This document shows positions 1-8,323 of a stretch of DNA of 64,000 nt, piece by piece. This stretch comes from Mycolicibacterium arabiense. GTDB taxonomy: Bacteria > Actinomycetota > Actinomycetes > Mycobacteriales > Mycobacteriaceae. The stretch spans positions 1,860,001-1,924,000 of the forward strand of contig NZ_AP022593.1 of assembly GCF_010731815.2 (NCBI RefSeq). Direction: 5' to 3'. The first letter of the stretch is position 1, and each line of letters begins with the position of its first letter. The notes under the pieces were generated by a model. It saw only the letters and a program-made list of their open reading frames with translations, ran no database searches and was not told the origin of the DNA. Made by a program: the position numbers and the translations under genes.

Positions 1-1115
1 GCTATCACACCATCGAATTGCCCTCGTACCTCGGCTTCTTCGGTGGACGACGGTTCGTGCCCATCGTCGTCTCCCTGGCCTGCCTCTTCCTCGCGTTCGC
101 GATGAGCTACTTCTACCCGATCTTCGACGCCGGTCTGACGAGCCTTGGCCAGTTCATCGGCGGCGCCGGAGCGCTGGGCGCCTTCGTCTACGGCTTCGCC
201 AACCGCATGTTGATTCCGCTGGGCCTGCACCACATTCCGAACTCCTACGTGTGGTTCATCTACGGCGACTACCAGACCCCGGACGGCAACGTCGTCACGG
301 GAGAATTGACCCGGTTCGCTGCCGGCGACACCACGGCCGGTCTGCTCACGTCGGGCTTCTTCCCCATCCTGATGTTCGGTTTGCCGGCAGCCGCTCTGGC
401 AATGATCCACGTGGCCAACAAGAAGCAGCGCAAGGTCGCGGTCGGCATCCTGTCGGCCGCCGGCCTGACCGCATTCGTCACCGGCATCACCGAACCGCTC
501 GAGTTCGCCTTCATGTTCGTCGCGTTCCCGCTCTACGTGGTCCACGCCGTGCTGACCGGCCTCTCGCTGGCCATCGCGTACCTCCTCGACATCCACCTCG
601 GCTTCTCGTTCTCGGCCGGTCTCATCGACCTCCTGCTCTACGGCACGGCGCCTGCGGCCAAGAACATCCCACTGCTCATCGGCATGGGCGTGGTGTTCTT
701 CGCCATCTACTACCTGCTCTTCCGGTTCGCGATCACGAAGTGGAACATGCGCACCCCGGGCCGCGAGCCCGAGGAGGAGTTCGAGGCCGAGGAGCGTGCC
801 AACCTGGGCGAGGGCACCGACGCCCCCACCACCGTCGCCACCGGCACCGGTACTGGTACGGCGACCGCCACGGAGACCGCCGTCGAGAGCAAGGCCGAGC
901 AGGTGATCTCGGCGTTCGGCGGCCGGGACAACCTGGTCAACGTCGACGCCTGCATCACGCGGCTGCGCATGGAGGTCGTCGATAAGGGCAAAGTCGATCA
1001 GGTGCGGCTGAAGACCCTGGGCGCGGCGGGCGTCGTCGAGGTCGGCAACAGCGTTCAAGCCGTGTTCGGCACCCAGGCCGAGGCGCTGAAGAACGACATC
1101 ACCGAGATCCTCTGA
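1..1115 (+). CDS. PTS sugar permease EIIC-EIIB, N-terminus outside the window
   Basis: This is the C-terminal part of a phosphotransferase permease of the glucose/N-acetylglucosamine family, which imports and phosphorylates a sugar. The reading frame is open from base 3, with no start visible. Hydrophobic helices and the HHIPNSYVW and GITEPLEFAFMF stretches mark the EIIC channel. An acidic, Thr/Ala/Gly-rich linker follows, around bases 760-895. The EIIB domain is at the end, with the phosphorylated cysteine in the motif DACITRLR. Whether the sugar is glucose (PtsG) or GlcNAc (NagE) cannot be settled from this fragment. No partner PTS gene is visible downstream. Confidence 0.9.
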   Translation, partial: YHTIELPSYLGFFGGRRFVPIVVSLACLFLAFAMSYFYPIFDAGLTSLGQFIGGAGALGAFVYGFANRMLIPLGLHHIPNSYVWFIYGDYQTPDGNVVTGELTRFAAGDTTAGLLTSGFFPILMFGLPAAALAMIHVANKKQRKVAVGILSAAGLTAFVTGITEPLEFAFMFVAFPLYVVHAVLTGLSLAIAYLLDIHLGFSFSAGLIDLLLYGTAPAAKNIPLLIGMGVVFFAIYYLLFRFAITKWNMRTPGREPEEEFEAEERANLGEGTDAPTTVATGTGTGTATATETAVESKAEQVISAFGGRDNLVNVDACITRLRMEVVDKGKVDQVRLKTLGAAGVVEVGNSVQAVFGTQAEALKNDITEIL

Positions 1116-1169
1116 GCGCGTCCGCGCTCGGATGTTTCACTCGCGCAACGACGTGGGTAGACACCTGTC

Positions 1170-1724
1170 ATGTTGCTGAACACTGACTTCACGAAACGGA
1201 TCGTCATCGCAGGTGCGGCCGCTGCCGCGCTCGCCATCACCCCGCTCGGTGTTCCGACCGCGCTCGCCGAGCCCGCACCGCCTCCGCCGCCGTGCTCCGA
1301 CGTCAACGCGCCGGGTTGCGCCACGGCAGGCCCGGGTGGCGCCCAGGCAACGGTTCCGGGTGCGGGTGCCGTGGCAGGCCCCGATGGTGCGCAGGCCGTA
1401 GTGCCCGGCGCAGGCGCCGAAGCCGGACCGGGTGGTGCGGGTGCCACTGTCCCCGGCGCGGGTGCGACCGCAGGTCCTGAAGGCGCTCAAGCCGTCGTGC
1501 CCGGCGCAGGCGCCACCGCAGGTCCGGACGGCGCACAGGCCGTCGTCCCAGGCGCCAACGCCGAGGCCGACCGTGGCGGTGCGGCCGTCGGGGTCCCCGG
1601 CGCTGGAGCAGTGGCCGGCCCGGACGGAGCGCAGGCGAATGTCCCAGGAGCGAACGCCGAGGCGGGACCCGGCGGAGCGGAGTTCTGCATCGCGAACGTG
1701 GGATGCGTCGGCGGTAGTAGGTAA
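1170..1724 (+). CDS. Secreted protein with seven 16-residue Gly/Ala/Pro repeats
   Basis: A 184-residue exported protein of unknown function. A signal peptide ends near ALAEP (residue 34) and is followed by a proline run. Residues 54-165 are seven consecutive 16-residue units of the form GPDGAQAVVPGAGAEA, alternating in the third position (D, G or E), encoded by 48-bp DNA units. Two cysteine pairs flank the repeat block: C42/C50 before it and C173/C179 after it. The regular low-complexity core suggests a cell-wall or extracellular structural role, but that is inference. A strong hairpin lies just downstream. The start at 1170 gives a normal signal sequence. Confidence 0.8.
   Translation: MLLNTDFTKRIVIAGAAAAALAITPLGVPTALAEPAPPPPPCSDVNAPGCATAGPGGAQATVPGAGAVAGPDGAQAVVPGAGAEAGPGGAGATVPGAGATAGPEGAQAVVPGAGATAGPDGAQAVVPGANAEADRGGAAVGVPGAGAVAGPDGAQANVPGANAEAGPGGAEFCIANVGCVGGSR
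1329..1664 (+). repeat. Seven tandem 48-bp coding repeats
   Basis: Seven imperfect in-frame copies of a 48-bp unit encode the 16-residue repeat of the secreted protein. Units differ by substitutions only; no unit gains or loses a codon. The sixth unit is the most diverged (it begins DRGGAAVG). Such an array is expected to vary in copy number between strains. Confidence 0.85.
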
Positions 1725-1741
1725 CCGAAGCTCATCGAAGG

Positions 1742-1779
1742 CGAAGGCGGGCCAGGACGAAAGTCCTGGCCCGCCTTCG
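1742..1779. terminator. Strong hairpin between convergent genes
   Basis: A perfect 17-bp inverted repeat with a GAAA tetraloop (arms 1742-1758 and 1763-1779). It lies between the repeat protein ending at 1724 and the convergent DUF2993 gene ending at 1799. There is no T-tract, as is usual for mycobacterial terminators. It could serve both directions. Confidence 0.75.
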
Positions 1780-1798
1780 TGCTACGAGGATGTCGCGC

Positions 1799-2920
1799 CT
1801 AGAGGCGCGCGAAGCAGGGGTCGGCGTCCTCCTTGGGGATCGTCGCGTCCTGGCTGGAGAACTTTCCGACCACGCCTGCGTCGGTGACCTCGACACTGTC
1901 GGCGTGGATGCCCAGCGGATAGTTGTCGTTGAGCTTCGTGGTCAGGTCGTCGAGCGCCTTCTGGATGGTGTCCTTCGGGATCGGACCCGTGACCTCGAGT
2001 ACCTGGAGGTCCAGATCACCGTCTACGACAACGGGTTTGGCGACGACGCTGTTCTCCCCGGCTTCGAGGACGATGGTGCCCTGCCCGGTGTTCGTACCCA
2101 CCCCGGTGATCAGGTTGCCGACCCCGGGAAGCTCGGCGGCCACGGTGTCCTTGATGCCTGCCGACTTCCAGGTCAGAGTCGCCTGCAGCGAGCCGATGGT
2201 TCCCTTGGAGTCGTCGGTCTCCTGCAACCGCACGTCCTCCAGCGTCACGTCGGCCGTCATGCCATCGGCGGACTGCACGCGATCTCCCGCAGTGACCACC
2301 GAGATGTTCGTGTAGTGCCCGGTGATGTGCTGCCACAGGAACGGCGGGTTCACGCCGAAGGAGATCGTGGCTCCGTCCTGCACGACGCATTCGGCGACGT
2401 CGACCAGGATGCCGTCGGCCCGGTTGCGGGCATATAGTTCGCCACCCGCAAGGCCGCCGGCGAGTACCGCGACGACGATGAGGGCCAGCAGTGCGACGGT
2501 CTGCCGGTTGAGGACGAGCCCGCGGCGTGCACGCGGAGCGGGTTGATCGGGTTCGGCGGCGACCGCCGGTTCCGACGGCGGAAGTGGCGGCGGCGGAGGC
2601 GGCTGGCGCGGTGGTGCCTGCGGCGGGGGCAGCGGGCGCTCGACCGTGCGCGGCGGAGTTGGCGGCGCAGCGCGCGGCGGAGGTGGCATCCGCGGTGGCG
2701 GCGGCTGGCGGGGCGGGGGTGGCACCCGCGGCGGCGGTGGCGGTGCTCCCCGGCCGGGCGGACCGGGTCGGCGGGGTGAACGGAACTGCTCGGTGGGCGG
2801 TTCGGGCGCGTGCGGGATGCGCCGCGTGGCCGGGTCAGACGGCGGCGGCGGTGGAGGCCGCCGGCCGCGCCAACCTGGCTCTCCCGGACGTTGCGGTGGC
2901 GGCGTCGTCACCTGCGCCAT
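1799..2920 (-). CDS. Proline-rich membrane-anchored DUF2993 (LmeA-like) protein
   Basis: A 373-residue protein. The first ~140 residues are very rich in Pro and Arg and should be cytoplasmic. One hydrophobic helix follows (TVALLALIVVAVLAGG), then a DUF2993 domain (about residues 165-373). In this family the mycobacterial protein LmeA acts in mannan elongation of lipoglycans and binds phospholipid. This protein differs by its long Pro-rich cytoplasmic arm and uncleaved anchor. Only the family and the membrane topology are supported; a lipid-binding role in the envelope is inferred. It converges on the repeat protein. Confidence 0.75.
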   Translation of the reverse strand: MAQVTTPPPQRPGEPGWRGRRPPPPPPSDPATRRIPHAPEPPTEQFRSPRRPGPPGRGAPPPPPRVPPPPRQPPPPRMPPPPRAAPPTPPRTVERPLPPPQAPPRQPPPPPPLPPSEPAVAAEPDQPAPRARRGLVLNRQTVALLALIVVAVLAGGLAGGELYARNRADGILVDVAECVVQDGATISFGVNPPFLWQHITGHYTNISVVTAGDRVQSADGMTADVTLEDVRLQETDDSKGTIGSLQATLTWKSAGIKDTVAAELPGVGNLITGVGTNTGQGTIVLEAGENSVVAKPVVVDGDLDLQVLEVTGPIPKDTIQKALDDLTTKLNDNYPLGIHADSVEVTDAGVVGKFSSQDATIPKEDADPCFARL

Positions 2921-2958
2921 GATGCCTCATCGCAACGGTTGCCCGACGGATACCGACG

Positions 2959-4941
2959 TCAGGTGGCATCACCCATCACCAAACCCTCGCGGCGGGGATC
3001 CGCACCGCCGGTCCAGCCGGGGTCGCTGCGCACGATGGCGGACAAGCCGCTGGACTGGTCGGCCAGGTCGACCTGGTGGCCCAACGCCCGTAGGCCTCGT
3101 ACCAGGGCGTCGTGGTCGCCATTGTCGGTGACGTCGACGTTGGGGTGTTCTCCGCCGACGTTGGTCTTCGGCGAGTTGGCGGCCCCGAAGTCCACCATCG
3201 ACACGGCCTGCTGCGGGTCCATGCCCCAATCCAGCATTCCGACCAGGGTCTTGACCACGAACTGGATGATCACCGACCCGCCCGGTGAGCCGAGCGCGGC
3301 GTACAGCGGCCCGCGGCCCTGCTCCGTTCGGTCGAACACCAGGGTGGGGGCCATCGTGCTGCGCGGCCGCTTGCCGGGCTCGATGCGATTGGCCACCGGC
3401 GCCCCGTCTGGGCCCACGGGCTCGGCGGAGAAGTCGGTCAGCTGGTTGTTGAGGATGAAGCCGTCGACCATGTGGAACGACCCGAACGCCGATTCCACCG
3501 TGGTGGTGAACGATGCGGCATTGCCCTGCCCGTCGACGATGCTGATGTGGCTGGTGCCATGTTCCGGAACCGCCGGGGTGGGGGCCTTCGGTGGGCCGAA
3601 CTCGCCGGGCTTGGCGGTGCCCATGCTCCGCCGTTCGTCGATCCCGGCGGACCGCTGAGCGAGGTATGCCGGGTTGAGCAAGGTGTCGGGCGTGCCGCCG
3701 GGAAGCGGCACGAACTCGGTGTCGGCGACGTACCGGTCTCGATCGGCGTAGGCCAGTCGCTCGGCTTCGGAGATGAGGTGGACGCCCATCACGGTGGGCT
3801 TGCCGCCGTTGAGGTCCATGTCGGTGGGCCGGTGCTCGCTCATGTCGAAGCGCTCGATCATGCCGAGTACCGCGGCCACCGCGATGCCGCCCGACGACGG
3901 TGGCGGCATGCCGCACACCTCGTGGTTGCGGTACGGAACGCACAGCGGCTCACGCTTCTTCGCGGTGTAGCGCTCGAGATCGGCCACTGTCATGAGACTC
4001 GGGGTACGGCCCCCCGAGGTGTCCGCGGCTTCCGCCACCACCGCCTCGGCGACCGCCCCGGTGTAGAAGCCCTGCGGACCCTCGGATGCGATGGCGCCCA
4101 ACGTCTTCGAGTACGCCGGGTTGGTCAGACGCGTGCCTGCCACCTTCGGGCTGCCGTCGGGCCCGAGGAAGTACGCGGCGGCCTCGGGGTCGATCTTCAG
4201 CTTCGCCGCGGAATCGGCGATGGCGCTGGCCAATCGCGGGCTGACGTCGAAACCACCGTCGGCGAGGTCGACCGCCGGAGCGAACAGGTCGCGCCACGGC
4301 GTCTTGCCGTGCTCGGCATGGACGTCCCCGAGCATGCGCACCGCGCCCGGTACTCCGATCGACCGGCCCGACGCGCGGGCGTCCGGCTTGGGCGCGGTGC
4401 GGTCGACGTCGTCGATCCAGCGCAGGTAGTTCTCGGTGGCCGCGGCGGGAGCCACTTCGCGGCCGTCGTAGGCCTGCACCGACTTCGACGCGGCGTCGTA
4501 GTACACCAGAAACCCGCCGCCACCGATCCCGGACGACTGCGGCTCGACGAGCCCGAGCACCGTCTGCGCGACCACGAGGGCGTCGGCGGCGGTTCCGCCT
4601 TCGCCGAGCACCTCGCATGCGGCCTGCGTGGCGAGCGGGTTGGCCGTCACGACGCCGTAGGTCGAGGTCCGAACCGGGGTCATGTCGGTCCGGTAACCGG
4701 TCGCCACCTCTGGGTTCGTCGACAGGTTCTGCGTGGTCGTCGGCGACGCGGCGGGCGACGGCTTCGCCGACGTCTTGGGCGCGGGCGTGCCGTTCGAGAC
4801 GATCTCGCATGGCGTGGGGGCCACGGCGGTCGGTGCAGAGTCGTCACCGCAGCCGGCGAGCACGAGCACCAGGATTGCGAGGTGGACCGTCACCATGCGG
4901 GGAGTGAGCTGGATCCGCAGCATCTTTGGACGGTAGTTCAT
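2959..4941 (-). CDS. ggt: Gamma-glutamyltransferase, lipoprotein form
   Basis: This enzyme cleaves gamma-glutamyl bonds of glutathione-like substrates and is made as a proenzyme that self-cleaves. The catalytic threonine is in PEHGTSHISIVDGQGN, the usual autocleavage site. The proenzyme is about 660 residues, close to the family length. The N-terminus has a lipobox (LVLAGC) after a short hydrophobic stretch, so the protein should be anchored outside the membrane. The open frame runs further upstream to 5271, but that would put the signal sequence deep inside; ATGs at 4941 or 4923 fit better. It is divergent from the cutinase gene. Confidence 0.9.
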   Translation of the reverse strand: MNYRPKMLRIQLTPRMVTVHLAILVLVLAGCGDDSAPTAVAPTPCEIVSNGTPAPKTSAKPSPAASPTTTQNLSTNPEVATGYRTDMTPVRTSTYGVVTANPLATQAACEVLGEGGTAADALVVAQTVLGLVEPQSSGIGGGGFLVYYDAASKSVQAYDGREVAPAAATENYLRWIDDVDRTAPKPDARASGRSIGVPGAVRMLGDVHAEHGKTPWRDLFAPAVDLADGGFDVSPRLASAIADSAAKLKIDPEAAAYFLGPDGSPKVAGTRLTNPAYSKTLGAIASEGPQGFYTGAVAEAVVAEAADTSGGRTPSLMTVADLERYTAKKREPLCVPYRNHEVCGMPPPSSGGIAVAAVLGMIERFDMSEHRPTDMDLNGGKPTVMGVHLISEAERLAYADRDRYVADTEFVPLPGGTPDTLLNPAYLAQRSAGIDERRSMGTAKPGEFGPPKAPTPAVPEHGTSHISIVDGQGNAASFTTTVESAFGSFHMVDGFILNNQLTDFSAEPVGPDGAPVANRIEPGKRPRSTMAPTLVFDRTEQGRGPLYAALGSPGGSVIIQFVVKTLVGMLDWGMDPQQAVSMVDFGAANSPKTNVGGEHPNVDVTDNGDHDALVRGLRALGHQVDLADQSSGLSAIVRSDPGWTGGADPRREGLVMGDAT

Positions 4942-5026
4942 CGGTAGCCAATTCGTGACCCTGTTACTAGAGTGATCCCTGTGGCGCATGGGTATATGCC
5001 CAGCACGCCCATGTCGAGGAGATCCC

Positions 5027-5701
5027 GTGTCCGTCGGTAGCACGCAACGCGCACGCATGACCGCGATGGTCGCGGCGGCCCTTGGCGTGCTCACGATGTC
5101 GACCGGCATCGGGATGCCGGCGGCTGCCGCCGCCTCGAAGTGCCCCGACGTCGAAGTGATCTTCGCCCGCGGCACCGACGAACCCCCTGGCATCGGAAAG
5201 GTCGGCAAGGCGCTGGTCGACGCCCTGCGACCGATGGTCAAGGGCCAGAAGGTCGAGTCGTACGCGGTCAAGTACCCCGCGTCGTACGACTTCCTTCAGG
5301 TGGCCGCCGGTGCCAACGACGCCAGCAAGCGGCTGCAGGCGACCGCCGCGAAGTGCCCCGACACCAAGATCGTGCTCGGCGGGTACTCCCAGGGCGCGGC
5401 CGTCATCGACGTCGTCACGACCTCGCCGATCGCCGGGCTCGGGTACACCGCGCCACTGCCGGCCGCGGTCGTGCCACACGTCGCGGCCGTCACCGTCTTC
5501 GGCAACCCGGCAGCGCGCCTCGGCCGCCCACTTACCCTCATGAGTCCCGACTTCGGCGCCCGCACGGCGGACCTGTGCAACACCAACGACCCGATCTGCT
5601 CACCGGGCAGGGACTTCGACGCCCACGTCCGGTATCAGCAGTCCGGCCTCGTGAAGCTCGCCGCCGAGTGGGTGACCAAGCACGTCAAGCCGCGGGACTG
5701 A
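5027..5701 (+). CDS. Cutinase-family serine esterase, secreted
   Basis: An alpha/beta-hydrolase of the cutinase/CULP family, expected to hydrolyse lipid esters outside the cell. A signal peptide ends near PAAAAASK. The nucleophile is the serine in GGYSQGAAV; the Asp and His of the triad are in DPICSPG and DAHVRY. Cysteine placement fits two disulfides. I chose the GTG at 5027 because GAGGAG lies five bases upstream; an in-frame ATG at 5057 is possible, and an ATG at 4988 would lengthen the N-terminus without benefit. The length of 224 residues is normal for the family. Confidence 0.88.
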   Translation: MSVGSTQRARMTAMVAAALGVLTMSTGIGMPAAAAASKCPDVEVIFARGTDEPPGIGKVGKALVDALRPMVKGQKVESYAVKYPASYDFLQVAAGANDASKRLQATAAKCPDTKIVLGGYSQGAAVIDVVTTSPIAGLGYTAPLPAAVVPHVAAVTVFGNPAARLGRPLTLMSPDFGARTADLCNTNDPICSPGRDFDAHVRYQQSGLVKLAAEWVTKHVKPRD

Positions 5702-5711
5702 GCGTCCGACG

Positions 5712-6407
5712 TCAGTCGAAGAGCCGGTCGAGCGCATCGTGTTCGAGTGCAATCCACCGATCCCGTTGTCCCCGAACCTCCTTCACCTCGTCATCGGTGA
5801 GATGCTCGGCCCCGTCCGGCGTGATGCGGCACAAGTCCATCGGGCCACCGACGCTCGGCGACGACGCATCCAGTGCGTCGAGCACCCGGATCGCCGCCAC
5901 CATGCCGTATTCGACGTCGCGTTCGGTCATCTGGAAGTGGGCGAGCAGAGCATGGGCCTGCTGAGCCATCGGGGCGCCGCTGCCGATCGACTGGAAGCCG
6001 GTCTCCTCGTGATGCCCGATGAGCCCGTTCGGGTCGAGGTCGACGATGAAGGGTTTGCCGTCGGCGTATCCGGCAGTCAGGACGTACGTGGCGGGCGTAC
6101 CCGCCTCCCCCTGTCCCGGTACGTGTTCGATGAAGTTCGCGTAGTGATGCTTGAGCACCGGGACCACCCGGGCCTGCAGTGAGTGGCCGACGTCGTTCGA
6201 CTCCACGACGGCCTCACCCTCGGCATCGAAGATCTGCTCGAGGTCGTAGAGCACCGCGCGGGATCCGCTGCCGCCCCATGCCGCGTGCTTGCCCATCGCG
6301 TGCAACTTCTGCGCCGGATAGGTGAGCCCGCGGCCCGGATCGGTGATCTGCGAATCCGACGCCATGGCGATTCCGTTGGCGCACTTGATGGCAAGGACGA
6401 CGGTCAT
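5712..6407 (-). CDS. Proteasome-like Ntn-hydrolase
   Basis: A 231-residue protein with the fold signature of 20S proteasome subunits. If only the initiator Met is removed, Thr2 becomes the N-terminal nucleophile. Asp18 and Lys34 then fall exactly at the Asp17 and Lys33 positions of proteasomal beta subunits. The segment AIKCANGIAMASDSQ aligns with the matching strand of mycobacterial PrcB. There is no propeptide, no adjacent alpha subunit, and no pup or mpa gene nearby, so this is not PrcB. Substrate and assembly state are unknown. It is convergent with the cutinase gene. Confidence 0.75.
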   Translation of the reverse strand: MTVVLAIKCANGIAMASDSQITDPGRGLTYPAQKLHAMGKHAAWGGSGSRAVLYDLEQIFDAEGEAVVESNDVGHSLQARVVPVLKHHYANFIEHVPGQGEAGTPATYVLTAGYADGKPFIVDLDPNGLIGHHEETGFQSIGSGAPMAQQAHALLAHFQMTERDVEYGMVAAIRVLDALDASSPSVGGPMDLCRITPDGAEHLTDDEVKEVRGQRDRWIALEHDALDRLFD

Positions 6408-6464
6408 GTGCCTACTCTCGTCAGCCGCGCGGGTGCCCGGTGACTCGACCCTACGGGAGGGTCA

Positions 6465-8225
6465 TCAGCGCGCGCCGCGAACCAATCGGCCCGGCCGCGC
6501 GCCCGTGTCGACACCGTGGCGCCGCGTGACGACTCCGCTCACGATCGTCGCGTCGTACCCCGAGGCGCCCTGCACCAGACGGTGACCGCCTGCGGGCAGG
6601 TCGTACGCCATCCGCGGCGCGTGCAACGTCAGGGCTTCCATGTCGATCACGTTGACGTCGGCCTTCTTCCCCACGGCGATGACGCCCCGGTCCGAGAGAC
6701 CGAACAGCTGCGCGGTGTCGTGAGACTGCTTGCGCACCACGTACTCCAGCGGGAGCTTGTCGCCGCGGTGCCGGTCGCGCGCCCAATGGGTCAGCAGGAA
6801 GGTCGGATACGACGCATCGCAGATCATGCTGCAGTGCGCGCCGCCGTCGGAGAGACCCAGGACGCCGGCGGGGTGGGTCATCATCTCGCGGATCGCGTCG
6901 TGGTTGCCGTCGGAGTAGTTGAACATCGGCAGCATCAGCATTGCGGCGGCGTTCGCCTCGAGCATCAGGTCGTACATCGTCGGCAGCAGTTCCTCGCCGC
7001 GGTCGCGGGCGATCGACGCGACGGTGCGGTCCGCGGTCGGCTCGTAGTCCGGCGGCTCGCCGAGGTGGTAGAGCCGGTCACCCGAATACTGTGCCAGCGC
7101 GAACATTCCGTCGAAGAGGACGTTCGGGTCGATCGGCAGGTCCTCCTCGGCGAGGATCGCGGCGCGCACCGCGGGCTCCGCCAGGCGGGCCGCGAGTTCC
7201 TCACGGCTGCACTGCGCCTTCAGCCTTCGGTACGTCGGGCGGTGCGTGAAGGCATGGTGGCCCGGGAAGCCGAGCAGCATCCCGAAGGGGCGCGCGGCGA
7301 CCTGCGGGTGCAGGCGGCTACCCGCTTCGTGTGCCGCGGCGGAGATGTCGAGTTGCTCCCGCCACAGGTTGGGGTCGGCGTCGACCTGGATCAGCGCGAA
7401 GCTCAGCGCACAGTCGATCTCGGAGCCCAGGCGCTGCATCCACTCGAGTTCCTTCTTCGGGGCGATGATGTCCTCACCGGCGGCGCCTTGGGGCGCGAGT
7501 TCGAAGACGCCTGCACCCCCGGCCGCCATCGCTCGTCCGAGCGCGAACAACTCCTCCTCGGCGGCGAACGTGCCGGGCACGGGTTCGCCGTCCATGGCGC
7601 GGTGCGCAAGCGTCCGCGACGACGAGAATCCCAGCGCGCCGGCTTCGGCCGCCTCGCGCACCAGTCGGCTCATCGCCGCGATGTCGTCGTCGGTCGCGGG
7701 TTCGTTGCGGGCGCCGCGCTCCCCCATCGCGTAGGCGCGCACCGTGCCGTGCGCGACTTGGCTCCCGACGTCGACGGCCAGCTCCCGGCGTTCGATGACG
7801 TCGAGGTACTCGGCATAGGTCTCCCAGCCCCAGGTGATGCCCTCGGTGAGCGCGGTGCCCGGGATGTCCTCGACGCCTTCCATCAGCTCGATCAGCCACT
7901 GCTCCTGACCGGGGCGTACCGGCGCGAACCCGACGCCGCAGTTGCCTGCGACGACCGTGGTCACGCCGTGGTTGCTGGACGGTTCGAGCAGACTGTCCCA
8001 GCTGACCTGCCCGTCGTAGTGGGTGTGGATGTCGACGAAGCCAGGGGCGACGATCCGTCCCGTCGCGTCGATCGTCTCGGCCGCCTCGCCACCGAGCGGC
8101 TCGTCGCCGGGCCCCCGGCGACGGACTTCGACGATCTTGCCGTCCTTGATCGCGACGTCGGCGGCGAACCGTGCCGCGCCCGTTCCGTCGACGACGGTTC
8201 CGCCCGTGATCTTGACGTCGAACAC
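6465..8225 (-). CDS. N-acyl-D-amino-acid deacylase / D-aminoacylase-type amidohydrolase
   Basis: A 586-residue amidohydrolase expected to remove acyl groups from D-amino acids or related amides. Metal-binding HxH is in FVDIHTHYDGQ near residue 66, and a likely catalytic Asp is in LSDGGAHCS. The overall length and the C-terminal beta-sandwich segment (GKKADVNVID) fit the D-aminoacylase group of the superfamily. It starts with GTG at 8225 after a GAGGGAG ribosome site. It is divergent from a TetR gene, and two palindromes lie in the gap, so TetR control is likely. The exact substrate cannot be told from sequence. Confidence 0.82.
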   Translation of the reverse strand: MFDVKITGGTVVDGTGAARFAADVAIKDGKIVEVRRRGPGDEPLGGEAAETIDATGRIVAPGFVDIHTHYDGQVSWDSLLEPSSNHGVTTVVAGNCGVGFAPVRPGQEQWLIELMEGVEDIPGTALTEGITWGWETYAEYLDVIERRELAVDVGSQVAHGTVRAYAMGERGARNEPATDDDIAAMSRLVREAAEAGALGFSSSRTLAHRAMDGEPVPGTFAAEEELFALGRAMAAGGAGVFELAPQGAAGEDIIAPKKELEWMQRLGSEIDCALSFALIQVDADPNLWREQLDISAAAHEAGSRLHPQVAARPFGMLLGFPGHHAFTHRPTYRRLKAQCSREELAARLAEPAVRAAILAEEDLPIDPNVLFDGMFALAQYSGDRLYHLGEPPDYEPTADRTVASIARDRGEELLPTMYDLMLEANAAAMLMLPMFNYSDGNHDAIREMMTHPAGVLGLSDGGAHCSMICDASYPTFLLTHWARDRHRGDKLPLEYVVRKQSHDTAQLFGLSDRGVIAVGKKADVNVIDMEALTLHAPRMAYDLPAGGHRLVQGASGYDATIVSGVVTRRHGVDTGARPGRLVRGAR

Positions 8226-8253
8226 GAATACTCCCTCGCAGGCCGCTTGTGGT

Positions 8254-8268
8254 TGTAACGTCGTTACA
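8254..8268. promoter_or_regulatory. Palindromic operator 1, TetR-type
   Basis: A perfect palindrome, TGTAACG-T-CGTTACA, in the gap between the divergent amidohydrolase and TetR genes. A second, weaker copy follows 23 bp further on, about two helical turns. This is the expected layout for a TetR repressor controlling itself and its neighbour. Confidence 0.75.
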
Positions 8269-8276
8269 CGGCGGAA

Positions 8277-8291
8277 TGTAACACCGCTACA
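8277..8291. promoter_or_regulatory. Palindromic operator 2, TetR-type
   Basis: The sequence TGTAAC-ACC-GCTACA matches operator 1 with one mismatch in the outer hexamers. Its centre is 23 bp from the first site, so both would face the same side of the helix. Confidence 0.65.
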
Positions 8292-8323
8292 GAGACCGTG
8301 GCGCCGAAATGAGGAGGTAAGTC

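Noticed and set aside
1329..1664. CRISPR-like array
   Set aside because: The 48-bp units are directly adjacent, have no spacers and are in frame in a secreted protein.
3472..4947. 491-codon plus-strand frame opposite the gamma-glutamyltransferase gene
   Set aside because: Antisense shadow; the minus strand has the complete enzyme with catalytic threonine and lipobox.
6516..8258. 580-codon plus-strand frame opposite the amidohydrolase
   Set aside because: Antisense shadow with Arg/Gly/Val-rich text and no domain.
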